Assembly: GCA_045537905.1 (NCBI GenBank)
Contig: JAZSQJ010000015.1
Coordinates: 6,766 to 70,765, forward strand
Direction: 5' to 3'
Length of the DNA stretch: 64,000 nucleotides
Source: SIG636 sp045537905
GTDB taxonomy: Bacteria > Bacillota > Clostridia > Oscillospirales > CAG-382
Position 1 is the stretch's first letter. Each line of letters starts with the position of its first letter. A program made the position numbers and the translations under genes. Shown here in pieces: positions 26,804 through 35,444 of this stretch. The notes under the pieces are model-generated. The model was not told the origin of the DNA, did no database searches, and was given only the letters and a program-made list of their open reading frames with translations.

Positions 26804-27649
26804 ATGAAAATTATTAAAAAAGCTTCCCCTTATGAATTTGATACCGATTGTAACGGTTTTCCCACGTTTACAAAAAAGAACGTTAATTTCATAAAAGCTA
26901 TTTTACGCTACGAATCTCCTTATAGCATTTTCTCGGATAAAACTACTCCTGAGTATAATAGCGAATATCCCGGTATTTTGGAAAAAGGCGATTTTTTTAA
27001 GTTTGCAAGTCCGGAAACAACAGATGATTATCTAATTGATGATCTTTACCGCGTGATTGTGTCGATTGATAAACTTAACTCTACCCATCTATCCTCAGAG
27101 GGGAGACAAAAAAGCAGCAACACGCAAGGCAAACGCAATAAAGGTAGGGAGAAAGTCGCAAAAATGATTAGGGACATAGGCGGCGAAAACTTAAAACAGC
27201 GTTTGTCGAAAGGTGATCCGGAGCTTGTGGGAGCTATAGCCAGCAAGGATGCAGGCGGAAAACACAATTTTTCATTTGCAACCAAGTTTTGTTCATATGT
27301 GTCTATTCATGCGTTGGGGCAAGACAACTTTTGTATTTATGATGAAATTCTTCAATCAATATTGCCATATTATGCGTATATGTACGTAGACGATTTTGAA
27401 AATAACGAAAACTGTAGCGGCATATATCAGAAAGCAAAAGGAAAAAAGAAAAACAAAAGCCTGGTTTGTAAAAAATACAAGGAAGAAGACGATTATAAAG
27501 GATACAGAGCTCTCATCGATGAAATATTAACGGGAATAGAGAGCAAGCTTGGTGAAAAGATATCCTATTCTGTTTTTGACTGTATGCTTTGGTTCTACTT
27601 CAAAGGCTCGGTCAGCAAAGTTCAAGCGGCGATGGATAAACTTCCGTAA
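26804..27649 (+). CDS. Hypothetical cytosolic protein, possibly helix-hairpin-helix-like
   Basis: 281 residues, basic and AT-rich relative to its neighbours. Residues about 145-200 (NFSFATKFCSYVSIHALGQ, then DNFCIYDEILQSILPYYAY) resemble the segment of HhH/OGG-fold DNA glycosylase relatives in which a conserved Lys-Phe and a YD pair occur. This is a weak similarity from memory and no catalytic Lys/Asp pair can be assigned with confidence. A Lys/Asn-rich region (about 100-120) may contact nucleic acid. It follows the DUF4304-like gene by 30 bases. Its atypical composition may indicate recent acquisition. Confidence 0.5.
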   Translation: MKIIKKASPYEFDTDCNGFPTFTKKNVNFIKAILRYESPYSIFSDKTTPEYNSEYPGILEKGDFFKFASPETTDDYLIDDLYRVIVSIDKLNSTHLSSEGRQKSSNTQGKRNKGREKVAKMIRDIGGENLKQRLSKGDPELVGAIASKDAGGKHNFSFATKFCSYVSIHALGQDNFCIYDEILQSILPYYAYMYVDDFENNENCSGIYQKAKGKKKNKSLVCKKYKEEDDYKGYRALIDEILTGIESKLGEKISYSVFDCMLWFYFKGSVSKVQAAMDKLP

Positions 27650-27776
27650 AAATTAAAACAAACAATATTTTTTGTAAAAAAACAAAAAACTTGCTCCAAA
27701 CAGTGGACTTTTGCTTAAAAATAAGTATAATATGAATGTAATAATACGAAATTTTATAAAACAGGAGGATTATACA

Positions 27777-28346
27777 ATGGGTATTTTTGACAAACTTAAG
27801 GCAAACGCAAGCTCTGCAATCAAGGGAGCGGTATCAAATCTGGGCAACAAGAGCGAGACCTTTACATTTGCAGTTCTGCCCGAAAGTCTTGCAGAGATGC
27901 AGGCTCTTCCCGAGGCAAAGCTGGACACTCCTTTTAAGACGGCGGCTCTCACCGTATGTGCTCTTTGCGCTTATGCGGCTGACAAGCAGATAGGCACCGA
28001 GATGCTTAACTGGCTCCGCGGTCCCCGCCCTCTCAGCGGCGTGGATATCTCTTTCCTTAACGACCGTTTCCGTGACGGTAAGACCTATGTACCCTTCTCT
28101 TATTTTGAAGGTGCAACCCCCGAAAACGATTACACCCCTGCAGAGCCCTTTAAGATCACCGTCAGCACCAACCCCTATTCTGACGCTAACGAAGGCTATA
28201 TGAAGCTGTTTATCAAGAGCGGCGGCGCAGACAACGCCCGTGAGGTTGTGCTTCGTCAGAGAGGCAGTGACGGCGTATGGTTCCTTTGGGATCAGATGCT
28301 TCTTCCCGACATCCGCAGTCCCAAGTCCGCTGATCCTTGGGCATAA
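27777..28346 (+). CDS. DUF6935-like cytosolic protein
   Basis: 189 residues from ATG 27777 (AGGAGG upstream); the longer reading from 27711 overlaps the promoter region. The sequence is well conserved in style: RPLSGVDISFLNDRFRDGK, YVPFSYFEGATPENDYTP, LFIKSGGADNAREVVLRQRG, and the ending LLPDIRSPKSADPWA. I associate this with a clostridial family of unknown function (DUF6935). A TATAAT at 27726-27731 gives it a separate promoter, and a terminator follows at 28384, so it is monocistronic. Confidence 0.6.
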   Translation: MGIFDKLKANASSAIKGAVSNLGNKSETFTFAVLPESLAEMQALPEAKLDTPFKTAALTVCALCAYAADKQIGTEMLNWLRGPRPLSGVDISFLNDRFRDGKTYVPFSYFEGATPENDYTPAEPFKITVSTNPYSDANEGYMKLFIKSGGADNAREVVLRQRGSDGVWFLWDQMLLPDIRSPKSADPWA

Positions 28347-28383
28347 GCCACTGCAGTCAATAGCAACCTATAATACGTAATAT

Positions 28384-28417
28384 AAAGCACCCTGTCACGA
28401 AAGGATAGGGTGCTTTT
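28384..28417 (+). terminator. Terminator after the DUF6935-like gene
   Basis: AAGCACCCT pairs with AGGGTGCTT around a 13-base loop, followed by TT. Confidence 0.75.
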
Positions 28418-28536
28418 CTGCGAAAAAACAATAAAAACAGTTTTATCGTTAATGAAATCAAAAGACGCAAAAAAGGGTTAATAGCAATAAAGCATTAATT
28501 GGCAGGGGCATTTTTGTAAAAAAATATTAAAATGTG

Positions 28537-28564
28537 TTGATTTTATATTAAAATGTGATATACT
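28537..28564 (+). promoter_or_regulatory. Promoter of the SPFH/zinc-ribbon/TPM cluster
   Basis: TTGATT (28537-28542), a 16-base spacer and TATACT (28559-28564), with TGA before the -10. Confidence 0.65.
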
Positions 28565-28616
28565 TTAATTGATAAAGAGTATACACTCTTGGTGTTGCTT
28601 GGTGAGGAGGCGTACC

Positions 28617-28895
28617 GTGTTGAGGAGGACAAAGCGTGCAGGTAACTTATTTCTTGTGCTTCTGTTCAATATGGTGCTTAATATAGAGGGGTCTGTTCCT
28701 GCGTGGATATTGCTTATATTACATTACGTCTTAGGCTGGAGCATATTATGGTTTTGGTTGGCATTGGGTGTGTGGCTCCTTGGCATTCTTCTGTGGATGG
28801 GCTTTATGTCTTTTGCAAGCAACAGCAGTAACGAAAAACCGTACAGGGAAAACAAAAACCCCTATTCAAAGGGTAACAACACGGCAAAAAAATAA
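28617..28895 (+). CDS. Small two-helix membrane protein at the head of the SPFH cluster
   Basis: 92 residues if started at GTG 28617, which has GAGGAGG 8 bases upstream; the upstream ATG at 28569 lies 5 bases from the -10 box and is not used. A basic N-terminus (LRRTKRAGN) is followed by two hydrophobic segments (about 12-25 and 32-62) and a hydrophilic Asn/Lys-rich tail. No family is recognised. It is 33 bases upstream of the SPFH gene and likely co-transcribed, so it may act with that membrane-associated assembly. Confidence 0.55.
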   Translation: MLRRTKRAGNLFLVLLFNMVLNIEGSVPAWILLILHYVLGWSILWFWLALGVWLLGILLWMGFMSFASNSSNEKPYRENKNPYSKGNNTAKK

Positions 28896-28928
28896 ATACA
28901 TTTTTATAAACCGAAAGGAGTCTTGATT

Positions 28929-30380
28929 ATGGGACTTATTAAAGCAGGCATAGGTGCTCTCGGCGGCACGTTGGCAGATCAATGGAAGGAGTTTTTCTAC
29001 TGTGACTCTCTTCCCAATGACGTACTTGTAAAAAAGGGTCAGAAGAGAACCGGCAGCAGATCCTCCAACACCAAGGGTGAGGACAATATTATATCCAACG
29101 GCTCCGGTATTGCGGTAGCAGACGGACAGTGTATGATAATCGTTGAGCAAGGCAAGATAGTAGAGGTTTGTGCTGAACCCGGTGAGTTTACATACGATTC
29201 TTCAACAGAACCCTCCATCTTTTCCGGCAGCCTTGGCAGAAGCATACTTGACACCTTTAAGACCATAGGCAAGCGTTTTGCTTACGGCGGCGATACAGGC
29301 AAGGACCAGAGAGTTTATTACTTCAACACCAAGGAAATACTTGGCAACAAGTTTGGTACCAAGACTCCCATTATGTTCGAGGTAGCCAGCAAGGCGCTTT
29401 CCTTCAGCAAGACCGTAGGTATCCGTTGCAACGGTATATATTCTTACGAAATAAGCAACCCCCTTCTTTTCTATACCAACGTTTGCGGTAACGTAGAAAA
29501 CGAATATAGAAGAGACCAGATAGACGAAACTCTTAAGACTGAGTTTATCTCTGCCCTTCAGCCTGCATTTGCAGCCTTGGCTGAGCTTGAGCTGAGACCT
29601 GCCCAGATCCCCGGCAAGGTAAACGAGCTTAGAAAAGCAATGAATGACGCTCTTAAGATGGAGTGGGAAGAAAGCCGCGGTATAACCGTAGGCAAGATAG
29701 CTCTTAACCCCATCAGCCTTGCAGACGAGGATATGAAGGCCATCAAGGATATGGAAGACGCTCTTCTTATGGGTAGCAACGCCTATATGATGGCAGGCAG
29801 AATGACCAACGCAACAGCCGACGCTATGAATGCGGCTGCAAACAACAGTGCCGGTGCAATGACAGGCTTTATGGGCATGGGCATGGCAGGCGGCGCTATG
29901 GGCGGCGGCTTCAATGCGGCGCAGAATTTCTATAATATGGGCCAGCAACAGCAGGCACAGCAGCAACAGCAGGGTGTTGTAAATCCTGCCGTTCAAAACG
30001 CAATGAACGACAGCAGCGCTGCAATGGGCTGGAAGTGCTCCTGCGGTGCAACTGCTACAGGCAAGTTCTGCCCCGAGTGCGGTGCAAAGAAGCCCGAGCC
30101 TAAGGTAGAGGGCGGCTGGAAATGTGCTTGCGGCGCAACACCTACCGGTAAATTCTGTCCCGAATGCGGTGCTCCCAAGCCTGCAGAGGCAGAGGGCTGG
30201 AGCTGCTCCTGCGGTGCAGTAAACAAGGGTAAATTCTGCCCTGAGTGTGGCGGTAAAAAGCCTGCAGGCGTTCCTCAGTACAAGTGCGACAAGTGCGGCT
30301 GGGAGCCTGAAAAGGGTGTTACACCTCCCAAATTCTGCCCCGAATGCGGCGACCCCTTTGATAACGGTGATATAGTTTAA
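28929..30380 (+). CDS. SPFH-domain protein with four C-terminal zinc ribbons
   Basis: 483 residues from ATG 28929 (AAAGGAG 8 bases upstream). The N-terminal part is an SPFH/virion-core-protein-like domain (about 25-290): LADQWKEFFYCDSLPNDVL, SNGSGIAVADGQCMIIVEQG and later NPISLADEDMKAIKDMEDA. A Met/Gly/Gln-rich linker (about 295-355) leads to four zinc ribbons, each with CxCG...FCPECG or CDKCG...FCPECG. Such proteins occur in Firmicutes with zinc-ribbon and TPM-domain genes, as here. SPFH proteins oligomerise at membranes; the ribbons may recruit partners. No transmembrane helix is present. Confidence 0.85.
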   Translation: MGLIKAGIGALGGTLADQWKEFFYCDSLPNDVLVKKGQKRTGSRSSNTKGEDNIISNGSGIAVADGQCMIIVEQGKIVEVCAEPGEFTYDSSTEPSIFSGSLGRSILDTFKTIGKRFAYGGDTGKDQRVYYFNTKEILGNKFGTKTPIMFEVASKALSFSKTVGIRCNGIYSYEISNPLLFYTNVCGNVENEYRRDQIDETLKTEFISALQPAFAALAELELRPAQIPGKVNELRKAMNDALKMEWEESRGITVGKIALNPISLADEDMKAIKDMEDALLMGSNAYMMAGRMTNATADAMNAAANNSAGAMTGFMGMGMAGGAMGGGFNAAQNFYNMGQQQQAQQQQQGVVNPAVQNAMNDSSAAMGWKCSCGATATGKFCPECGAKKPEPKVEGGWKCACGATPTGKFCPECGAPKPAEAEGWSCSCGAVNKGKFCPECGGKKPAGVPQYKCDKCGWEPEKGVTPPKFCPECGDPFDNGDIV

Positions 30381-30462
30381 TAACTAAGCTTGGCGGAACA
30401 AGGCTGAAAAGGGCGTTGTTCCGCCATATACTAAATACAAATCCTAAAAAGGAGTGATACTC

Positions 30463-31545
30463 TTGGCAGAGATGCAATATAAATGTCCGTGCTGTGGCGG
30501 TCAGATAGAGTTTGACAGTGCCTCTCAAAATATGAAATGCCCTTACTGTGACACCGAGTACGAGGTGGAAACCCTTAAGTCCTATGACGACGTGTTAAGC
30601 GGTGAGCAGGCGGACAAAATGGACTGGGACACAAGCGCAGGCAGTGAATGGTCTGAGGGTGAAACCGAGGGAATGCGTGTTTACTCCTGTAAGTCCTGCG
30701 GCGGTGAGATAGTAGCTGACGAAACTACAGCCGCATCAGCTTGTCCCTTCTGTGATAATCCTATAGTTATGATGGGTCAGTTTACAGGTGCCCTTAAGCC
30801 TGACTACGTTATTCCCTTCAAGCTGGATAAGGAAGCGGCAAAGAAAGCACTCAGAAAGCACTACGAGGGCAAGCGCCTTCTTCCCAAGGTTTTCAAGGAC
30901 GAAAACCATATAGACGAAATAAAGGGCGTATACGTACCCTTCTGGCTCTTTGATGCAGATGCAGACGCAAACGTACGCTACAAGGCAACCAGAGTCCGTG
31001 CCTGGACCAGTGGTGACTACGATTATACAGAAACCAGCTTTTACTCCGTGCTCCGTGCGGGTAGTCTCGGCTTTGAGCGAGTGCCTGTAGACGGCTCTAC
31101 TAAAATGGCGGACGACCTTATGGAGTCTATCGAGCCCTACGATTTCAAGGATGCGGTGGATTTCCAGACGGCGTATTTGTCAGGTTATCTTGCAGATAAG
31201 TACGACGTAGACTCCGAGCAGACCATAGAGAGAGCAAATACCAGAATAAAGACCAGTACCGAAAAAGCCTTTGCGGCAACGGTACAGGGCTATACGACTG
31301 TATTACCCGAGCATACGAATATCCAGCTCCAAAACGGCAAGGCAAAGTACGCACTGCTCCCCGTGTGGCTTCTTAACACCACCTGGCAGGGGAAGAAGTA
31401 CACCTTTGCGATGAACGGTCAGACAGGCAAGCTGGTAGGCGACCTTCCTGTGGATAAGGGTGCTTACAAGAGATGGCTTTGGGGACTTACCGCAGGGATA
31501 GGTGCCGCTTGCTTTGGTATATCCTATCTTATGTGGTTGCTGTAA
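30463..31545 (+). CDS. Zinc-ribbon protein with C-terminal membrane helix
   Basis: 360 residues from TTG 30463 (AAAAAGGAG 8 bases upstream; the first ATG is 9 bases later). Two zinc ribbons open the protein: YKCPCCGGQIEFDSASQNMK with CPYC, and YSCKSCGGEIVADE with CPFC. A large beta-rich domain follows (KPDYVIPFKLDKEAAKKALR, GVYVPFWLFDADAD), ending with KYALLPVWLLNTTWQGKKY and a single membrane helix (about 338-358). This is the TFIIB-type zinc-ribbon protein commonly annotated next to SPFH genes. Function unknown. The stop is 14 bases before the TPM gene. Confidence 0.8.
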   Translation: MAEMQYKCPCCGGQIEFDSASQNMKCPYCDTEYEVETLKSYDDVLSGEQADKMDWDTSAGSEWSEGETEGMRVYSCKSCGGEIVADETTAASACPFCDNPIVMMGQFTGALKPDYVIPFKLDKEAAKKALRKHYEGKRLLPKVFKDENHIDEIKGVYVPFWLFDADADANVRYKATRVRAWTSGDYDYTETSFYSVLRAGSLGFERVPVDGSTKMADDLMESIEPYDFKDAVDFQTAYLSGYLADKYDVDSEQTIERANTRIKTSTEKAFAATVQGYTTVLPEHTNIQLQNGKAKYALLPVWLLNTTWQGKKYTFAMNGQTGKLVGDLPVDKGAYKRWLWGLTAGIGAACFGISYLMWLL

Positions 31546-31558
31546 GGAGGTGCCCGAT

Positions 31559-32275
31559 ATGAAGAAAAGAATAATAGCATTACTTACAGTTATATTTGTG
31601 CTTAGCATAAGTATTATCAGCGTAGCCGCCTCCAAATCAAAGCTCTATGTAATCGACAAAGCAGACCTGCTTACCGACAGAGAAGAGATAGCTTTGGGCG
31701 TTAAGCTTGAGAATATAAATAAACAGTTTGACCTGGATATCGTTGTTCTTACGGTTGACAGCATCGGGGACAAAACTCCCACGGAGTATGCTGACGACTA
31801 CTATGATTATAACGGCTACGGTGACGACGGCGCCCTTATCCTCGTGGCGGTTGAAGAGGGCGAGCGTTATGTTTCCACCTGCGGAAGCTGTATCGACAAA
31901 ATAGACGTAAGCGAGCTGGGCGATCAGATCAGCTCCTATCTTGACAGCAAATCCTATAACCAGGCATTCATCGGATTTGCAGACTACGTAAACGAAGTAT
32001 ACGGCTTCAAAATGGGCAGAAGCCTTATTATATCTTTGGTAATCGGCTTTATAATAGCGCTTATTTCAACAAGCGTTATGAAGGGTAAGCTTAAGTCCGT
32101 GCATATGCAAAGCGGTGCGGCGGAATACGTTAAGGCAGGCAGTCTTAACGTTACAAATTCCCGTGATATATACCTGTACCGTACCGTTACCAGCAGAAAA
32201 AGACCCAGCTCTAACAGCAGTAGCGGCTCCCACCGCTCCTCCTCCGGCAGGTCTCACGGCGGCGGCAGTCTGTAA
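31559..32275 (+). CDS. TPM-domain membrane protein
   Basis: 238 residues from ATG 31559 (AAGGAGGTG upstream). The signal peptide (1-24) ends ISVAAS. A TPM domain (about 30-160) carries YVIDKADLLTDREEIALGVK, DLDIVVLTVDSIG and GYGDDGALILVAVEEGERYV. A membrane helix (about 163-183) and a Ser/Arg/Gly-rich tail ending HGGGSL follow. TPM domains occur in photosystem II repair protein Psb32 and YgcG-type proteins, some with phosphatase activity in vitro. Co-occurrence with SPFH and zinc-ribbon genes suggests a membrane complex (inference). Confidence 0.85.
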   Translation: MKKRIIALLTVIFVLSISIISVAASKSKLYVIDKADLLTDREEIALGVKLENINKQFDLDIVVLTVDSIGDKTPTEYADDYYDYNGYGDDGALILVAVEEGERYVSTCGSCIDKIDVSELGDQISSYLDSKSYNQAFIGFADYVNEVYGFKMGRSLIISLVIGFIIALISTSVMKGKLKSVHMQSGAAEYVKAGSLNVTNSRDIYLYRTVTSRKRPSSNSSSGSHRSSSGRSHGGGSL

Positions 32276-32290
32276 TATCGCTTAAAATTA

Positions 32291-32320
32291 AAAACAGCAC
32301 CCACTGGGGTGCTGTTTTTT
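32291..32320 (+). terminator. Terminator after the SPFH/TPM cluster
   Basis: AAAACAGCACCC pairs with GGGTGCTGTTTT around a short loop, followed by T residues. Confidence 0.85.
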
Positions 32321-32340
32321 GCATATATTTAAGCAACGGA

Positions 32341-32369
32341 TTGATTTTAGATACGGTTAGTGGTATAAT
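32341..32369 (+). promoter_or_regulatory. Promoter of the 32.4-kb membrane protein gene
   Basis: TTGATT (32341-32346), a 17-base spacer and TATAAT (32364-32369), with TGG before the -10. Confidence 0.75.
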
Positions 32370-32402
32370 ACGTGCAAGCAAACAAGGAAGGAGGGAAAAG
32401 CA

Positions 32403-33098
32403 GTGCGGTGTTTCAAGTATAATAACGGCAATAAAATCATTAATAACGCCCTTAAAGAGCAATACAAAATATTGACAGAGGATGAAAAACGCATATTCCG
32501 TCAAAGAAAACGGTGGAAAACATTCAGTGTTATTGTCTTCTTTCTGATCTACTGTTTGTGTTTAGCACTTGGCATTTATTTATTGGTATCAATTCCATTG
32601 CCAAACCATTGGCTTATGGAAGCTCTTGTTATTGTCGGCAAGATGATAATAGGCTTTATTATAGCTATTTTATCCGGAGGCTTAAGCTTTTGGATAACCA
32701 CGCCCCTATGGAATAAGCTTGATTCACTGCATACCCCTTCGATGAAAAAAGAGCTTTTTTCAAAAGCCTGCAAGCCATTGCGGGAGTATTACCGATTAAC
32801 AGAGCCGTATATCGTAACAAAATGCTTTGATGCCACGGATAAAAGCTTCCAAAACCATGACGTGTGTATTTTTGCAGTTGATGGCGAGTTGCGTATCACC
32901 ACTGATATTATCCGTGGATTTCTTCACGGTGAAAGAGATTTGGGGTGCTACGCCTTCAAATTTGACGAGATAACGCTGACAAAGGCACTGGAGAATAATC
33001 GCTTGGTAGCGGAGCTGAAAGCGGATAATACCCTTTTTCTGCTAGGCTACCGTGCAAAAAGCTTTATTGAGAAATTGATAAATAAAAAGTTTAATTAA
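32403..33098 (+). CDS. Two-helix membrane protein of unknown function
   Basis: 231 residues from GTG 32403 (GGAGGG 7 bases upstream). A cytosolic N-terminus (1-38) precedes two membrane helices (about 40-62 and 72-98, with GKMIIGFIIAILSGGLSFW) and a long soluble C-terminus containing KPLREYYRLTEPYIVTKCFD and LLGYRAKSFIEKLINKKFN. No family is recognised. It has its own promoter, and no clear terminator separates it from the acidic-protein gene 84 bases downstream. Confidence 0.6.
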   Translation: MRCFKYNNGNKIINNALKEQYKILTEDEKRIFRQRKRWKTFSVIVFFLIYCLCLALGIYLLVSIPLPNHWLMEALVIVGKMIIGFIIAILSGGLSFWITTPLWNKLDSLHTPSMKKELFSKACKPLREYYRLTEPYIVTKCFDATDKSFQNHDVCIFAVDGELRITTDIIRGFLHGERDLGCYAFKFDEITLTKALENNRLVAELKADNTLFLLGYRAKSFIEKLINKKFN

Positions 33099-33182
33099 TT
33101 TAATTTTTTTGAACGGATTTGCCTCCCTCAATCGTATTGTTGTATGAAGCCGTAAAAAACGGCAAATTCTAGGAGGTATATT

Positions 33183-34118
33183 ATGAAAAGACTACTCACA
33201 TCCATTTTAGCGCTGACCTTAGTGTTGGTAATCTCAGGTGTTTCTGCCTATGCCGTTGGCTTTGGACGCAGGGCACCCCTTGCTCTTGACGACGCTGTTG
33301 TATCCGAGGACTTCTCTGAGGAAGAAATATCTGTAGACGTATCCGAGGACACTGCAGAGGAAGAAATCTCTGAAGACCTTTTCGAAGACGTAAGCGTAGA
33401 AGAAAGCTCTGAAGCTGTTTCTGAGGATATAACAGATGAGGAAATTTCCGAAGAGGCTTCCGACGAAACCATTGTTGATGAAACATCCGAAGAAGAGATT
33501 TCCGAGGACGTTTCTGAAGAAATCTCTGAAGACGTTTCCGAGGATGTCTCTGAAGATATCTCCGAAGATATCCCTGAAGAAAAGCATGAACAGGGCAAGA
33601 AGCCCAACAAAACTCACACTGCAGAAACCTGCAAAAAGCTCGTAGATGCAGACGGCGATGGCCTTTGTGATAACTGTGTGGATGCAGACGAAGACGGTAT
33701 CTGTGACAACACAGGCAAGGGTAACAAAGGCGATAAGGGCGATAAGGCTGACGAAGCAGGCAAGACCCACACTGCAGAAACCTGCAAAAAGCTCGTAGAT
33801 GCAGACGGTGACGGCCTTTGCGATAACTGTGTAGACACTGACGGTGATGGTATCTGCGACAACAAGCCCGCAAAGGCAGATAAGGCAGAAGGTGACAAAC
33901 CCGCAAAAGCAGAGGGTAAAAAGAATCAGAAGTGCGAAAACTTTATAGATGAAGACGGTGACGGCATCTGCGACAATAAGCCCGCAAGGAAAGAGTCTGC
34001 AGAGGGAGACAAACCCCAAAAGGGCGATAAGTTTGTTGACGAAGACGGTGACGGCGTTTGTGACAACAAGGGCGCAAAGGGCGGCAAGGGTCAACAAAAA
34101 GGAAGAAACAGAAAATAA
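33183..34118 (+). CDS. Secreted acidic repeat protein with thrombospondin-3-like Ca loops
   Basis: 311 residues. The signal peptide (1-24) ends SAYA. A very acidic Ser/Glu/Asp-rich region (about 38-135) is built from SEDVSEEIS-like repeats. The C-terminal half has six Ca-binding-like loops of the form DADGDGLCDN or DEDGDGICDN, with paired cysteines and Lys/Gly-rich spacers. These loops resemble thrombospondin type 3 repeats and probably bind calcium. Two larger units, each starting HTAETCKKLVDADGDGL, are near-identical duplicates. GGAGG precedes the ATG. It stands 24 bases upstream of an ECF sigma gene, so it may be its target or sensor ligand (inference). The tail KGRNRK is basic. Confidence 0.75.
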   Translation: MKRLLTSILALTLVLVISGVSAYAVGFGRRAPLALDDAVVSEDFSEEEISVDVSEDTAEEEISEDLFEDVSVEESSEAVSEDITDEEISEEASDETIVDETSEEEISEDVSEEISEDVSEDVSEDISEDIPEEKHEQGKKPNKTHTAETCKKLVDADGDGLCDNCVDADEDGICDNTGKGNKGDKGDKADEAGKTHTAETCKKLVDADGDGLCDNCVDTDGDGICDNKPAKADKAEGDKPAKAEGKKNQKCENFIDEDGDGICDNKPARKESAEGDKPQKGDKFVDEDGDGVCDNKGAKGGKGQQKGRNRK

Positions 34119-34142
34119 ATCATTACACAGTGAGGCGATATT

Positions 34143-34625
34143 GTGCGAAGTGAAATAGAATTAAACAACGCAATAGAGCTGTACTCAAACACTATGAGGC
34201 GAATATGTATGTTGCATTTGAAGAATTATCACGATGCAGAGGACATCTGCCAGTCGGTGTTTATCAAATATATGTGCAGCGACCTTGTGTTTGAAAGCAG
34301 AGAGCATGAAAAGGCGTGGATTATCAGAGTAACGATCAACGCCTGTAAGGATATGCTTAAAAGCTTTTTCAAAACTCGCACGGTTAGCTTTAATGAGTTA
34401 ATAAGTGAAGCAGAATGCGTTTCTCCTGAATCAAGCTGTGTTTTGGAGGCGGTGTTATCACTGCCTCCTAAATACAAAAACGTAGTGTACCTGCATTACT
34501 ACGAGGGATACACCGCACCCGAGATAGGGAAGCTTCTTGGCAAGAACGTTAACACGGTATACACGCTTTTGAAAAGAGCAAAAAATATGCTTAAGGAAAG
34601 GTTGGGAGGTGAAGAATTTGCATAA
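34143..34625 (+). CDS. ECF-type RNA polymerase sigma factor
   Basis: 160 residues from GTG 34143 with GAGG upstream. The sigma-2 region is MLHLKNYHDAEDICQSVFIK and the following EKAWIIRVTINACKDMLKS. The sigma-4 region is LPPKYKNVVYLHYYEGYTAP followed by EIGKLLGKNVNTVYTLLKRA. No sigma-3 region is present, as expected for an ECF factor and unlike the longer SigI. It overlaps the anti-sigma gene by 8 bases, indicating translational coupling and a paired function. It probably autoregulates this cluster. Confidence 0.92.
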   Translation: MRSEIELNNAIELYSNTMRRICMLHLKNYHDAEDICQSVFIKYMCSDLVFESREHEKAWIIRVTINACKDMLKSFFKTRTVSFNELISEAECVSPESSCVLEAVLSLPPKYKNVVYLHYYEGYTAPEIGKLLGKNVNTVYTLLKRAKNMLKERLGGEEFA

Positions 34626-35433
34626 AGATATAAAAAAAGCCTTTGATGAAATCGGTGCGGACAGGGGGTTTAAGGAAAGACTGAAGCTGGGTGTGACGGA
34701 AAAACTGCCTACCGAAAAAAGGAAAAACTACTTTAAGTATGCGGTAGCAGCCGCAGCCTGTATGCTTGTTCTTTGCCTGGGTCTTGTTGGCTACAAGCTG
34801 TACTTTACCCCAATTACAGTCATCAGCGTGGATATAAACCCATCTGTAGAGCTGGGTATTAACCGTTTTGACAAGGTGGTAACGGTAGAGGCGTTTAATG
34901 AAGAGGGTGCAGAGATAGCTGACTCGGTAAATGTTAAGCACCTTAATTATAAGGATGCGGTTGACAAGCTTCTCAACGATGACTCCTTTGCAAAGTATGT
35001 GGAGACAGAAGGCACGGTTTACCTTACGGTGTTTGGCGACAACAAGGAGACAGACAGCGTTGCCGAAAAGCTTATGGAGTACTCCAGCGAGAGAGGTGAC
35101 GTAAACTGTAAGCACGGAGGCAAGGGTAATAAGGAAGCTCACAAAAACGGGCTGTCTGCAGGAAAATATGACGCCTACCTGAAAATGAAAGAATATAACC
35201 CTGACCTTACTGTGGAACAGGTAAAGGGCATGACCATGCGCGAGCTTATGGAAAACCGGCACAACGATCAAAACAACAACCGACCCAACCACAATGGCGA
35301 TACAAACAAGCCTGATACAGACATCGGCAACCCCGATATAGATATAAGCCGTCCCAACCGTCCAGGTAAGGGCAACGAAAGCCACGACGGACAAGGCAAC
35401 CAAAACTCCCACGGAAACGGCAGAGGAGATTAA
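34618..35433 (+). CDS. RsgI-like membrane anti-sigma factor with candidate autoproteolysis site
   Basis: 271 residues from TTG 34618 (GGGAGG 8 bases upstream; a GTG at 34609 overlaps the ribosome site). A short cytosolic N-terminus (1-39) for sigma binding is followed by a membrane helix (40-62). An extracytoplasmic RsgI-type domain (about 63-155) starts TVISVDINPSVELGINRFDK. The Asn74-Pro75 pair sits where RsgI proteins are reported to self-cleave. A linker and an Asn/Pro/Asp/Gly-rich low-complexity tail (215-271) complete it. RsgI proteins normally partner with SigI in cellulosome-producing clostridia; here the partner is an ECF factor. No carbohydrate-binding domain is evident at the C-terminus. 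Confidence 0.85.
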   Translation: MHKDIKKAFDEIGADRGFKERLKLGVTEKLPTEKRKNYFKYAVAAAACMLVLCLGLVGYKLYFTPITVISVDINPSVELGINRFDKVVTVEAFNEEGAEIADSVNVKHLNYKDAVDKLLNDDSFAKYVETEGTVYLTVFGDNKETDSVAEKLMEYSSERGDVNCKHGGKGNKEAHKNGLSAGKYDAYLKMKEYNPDLTVEQVKGMTMRELMENRHNDQNNNRPNHNGDTNKPDTDIGNPDIDISRPNRPGKGNESHDGQGNQNSHGNGRGD

Positions 35434-35444
35434 TCCGAACAAAA

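Noticed and set aside
33196..33906. Long frames on the minus strand opposite the acidic repeat protein
   Set aside because: Arg/His/Leu- or Val/Phe-rich repeats are the mirror image of the Ser/Glu/Asp codons; the plus-strand gene has a signal peptide and a ribosome site.
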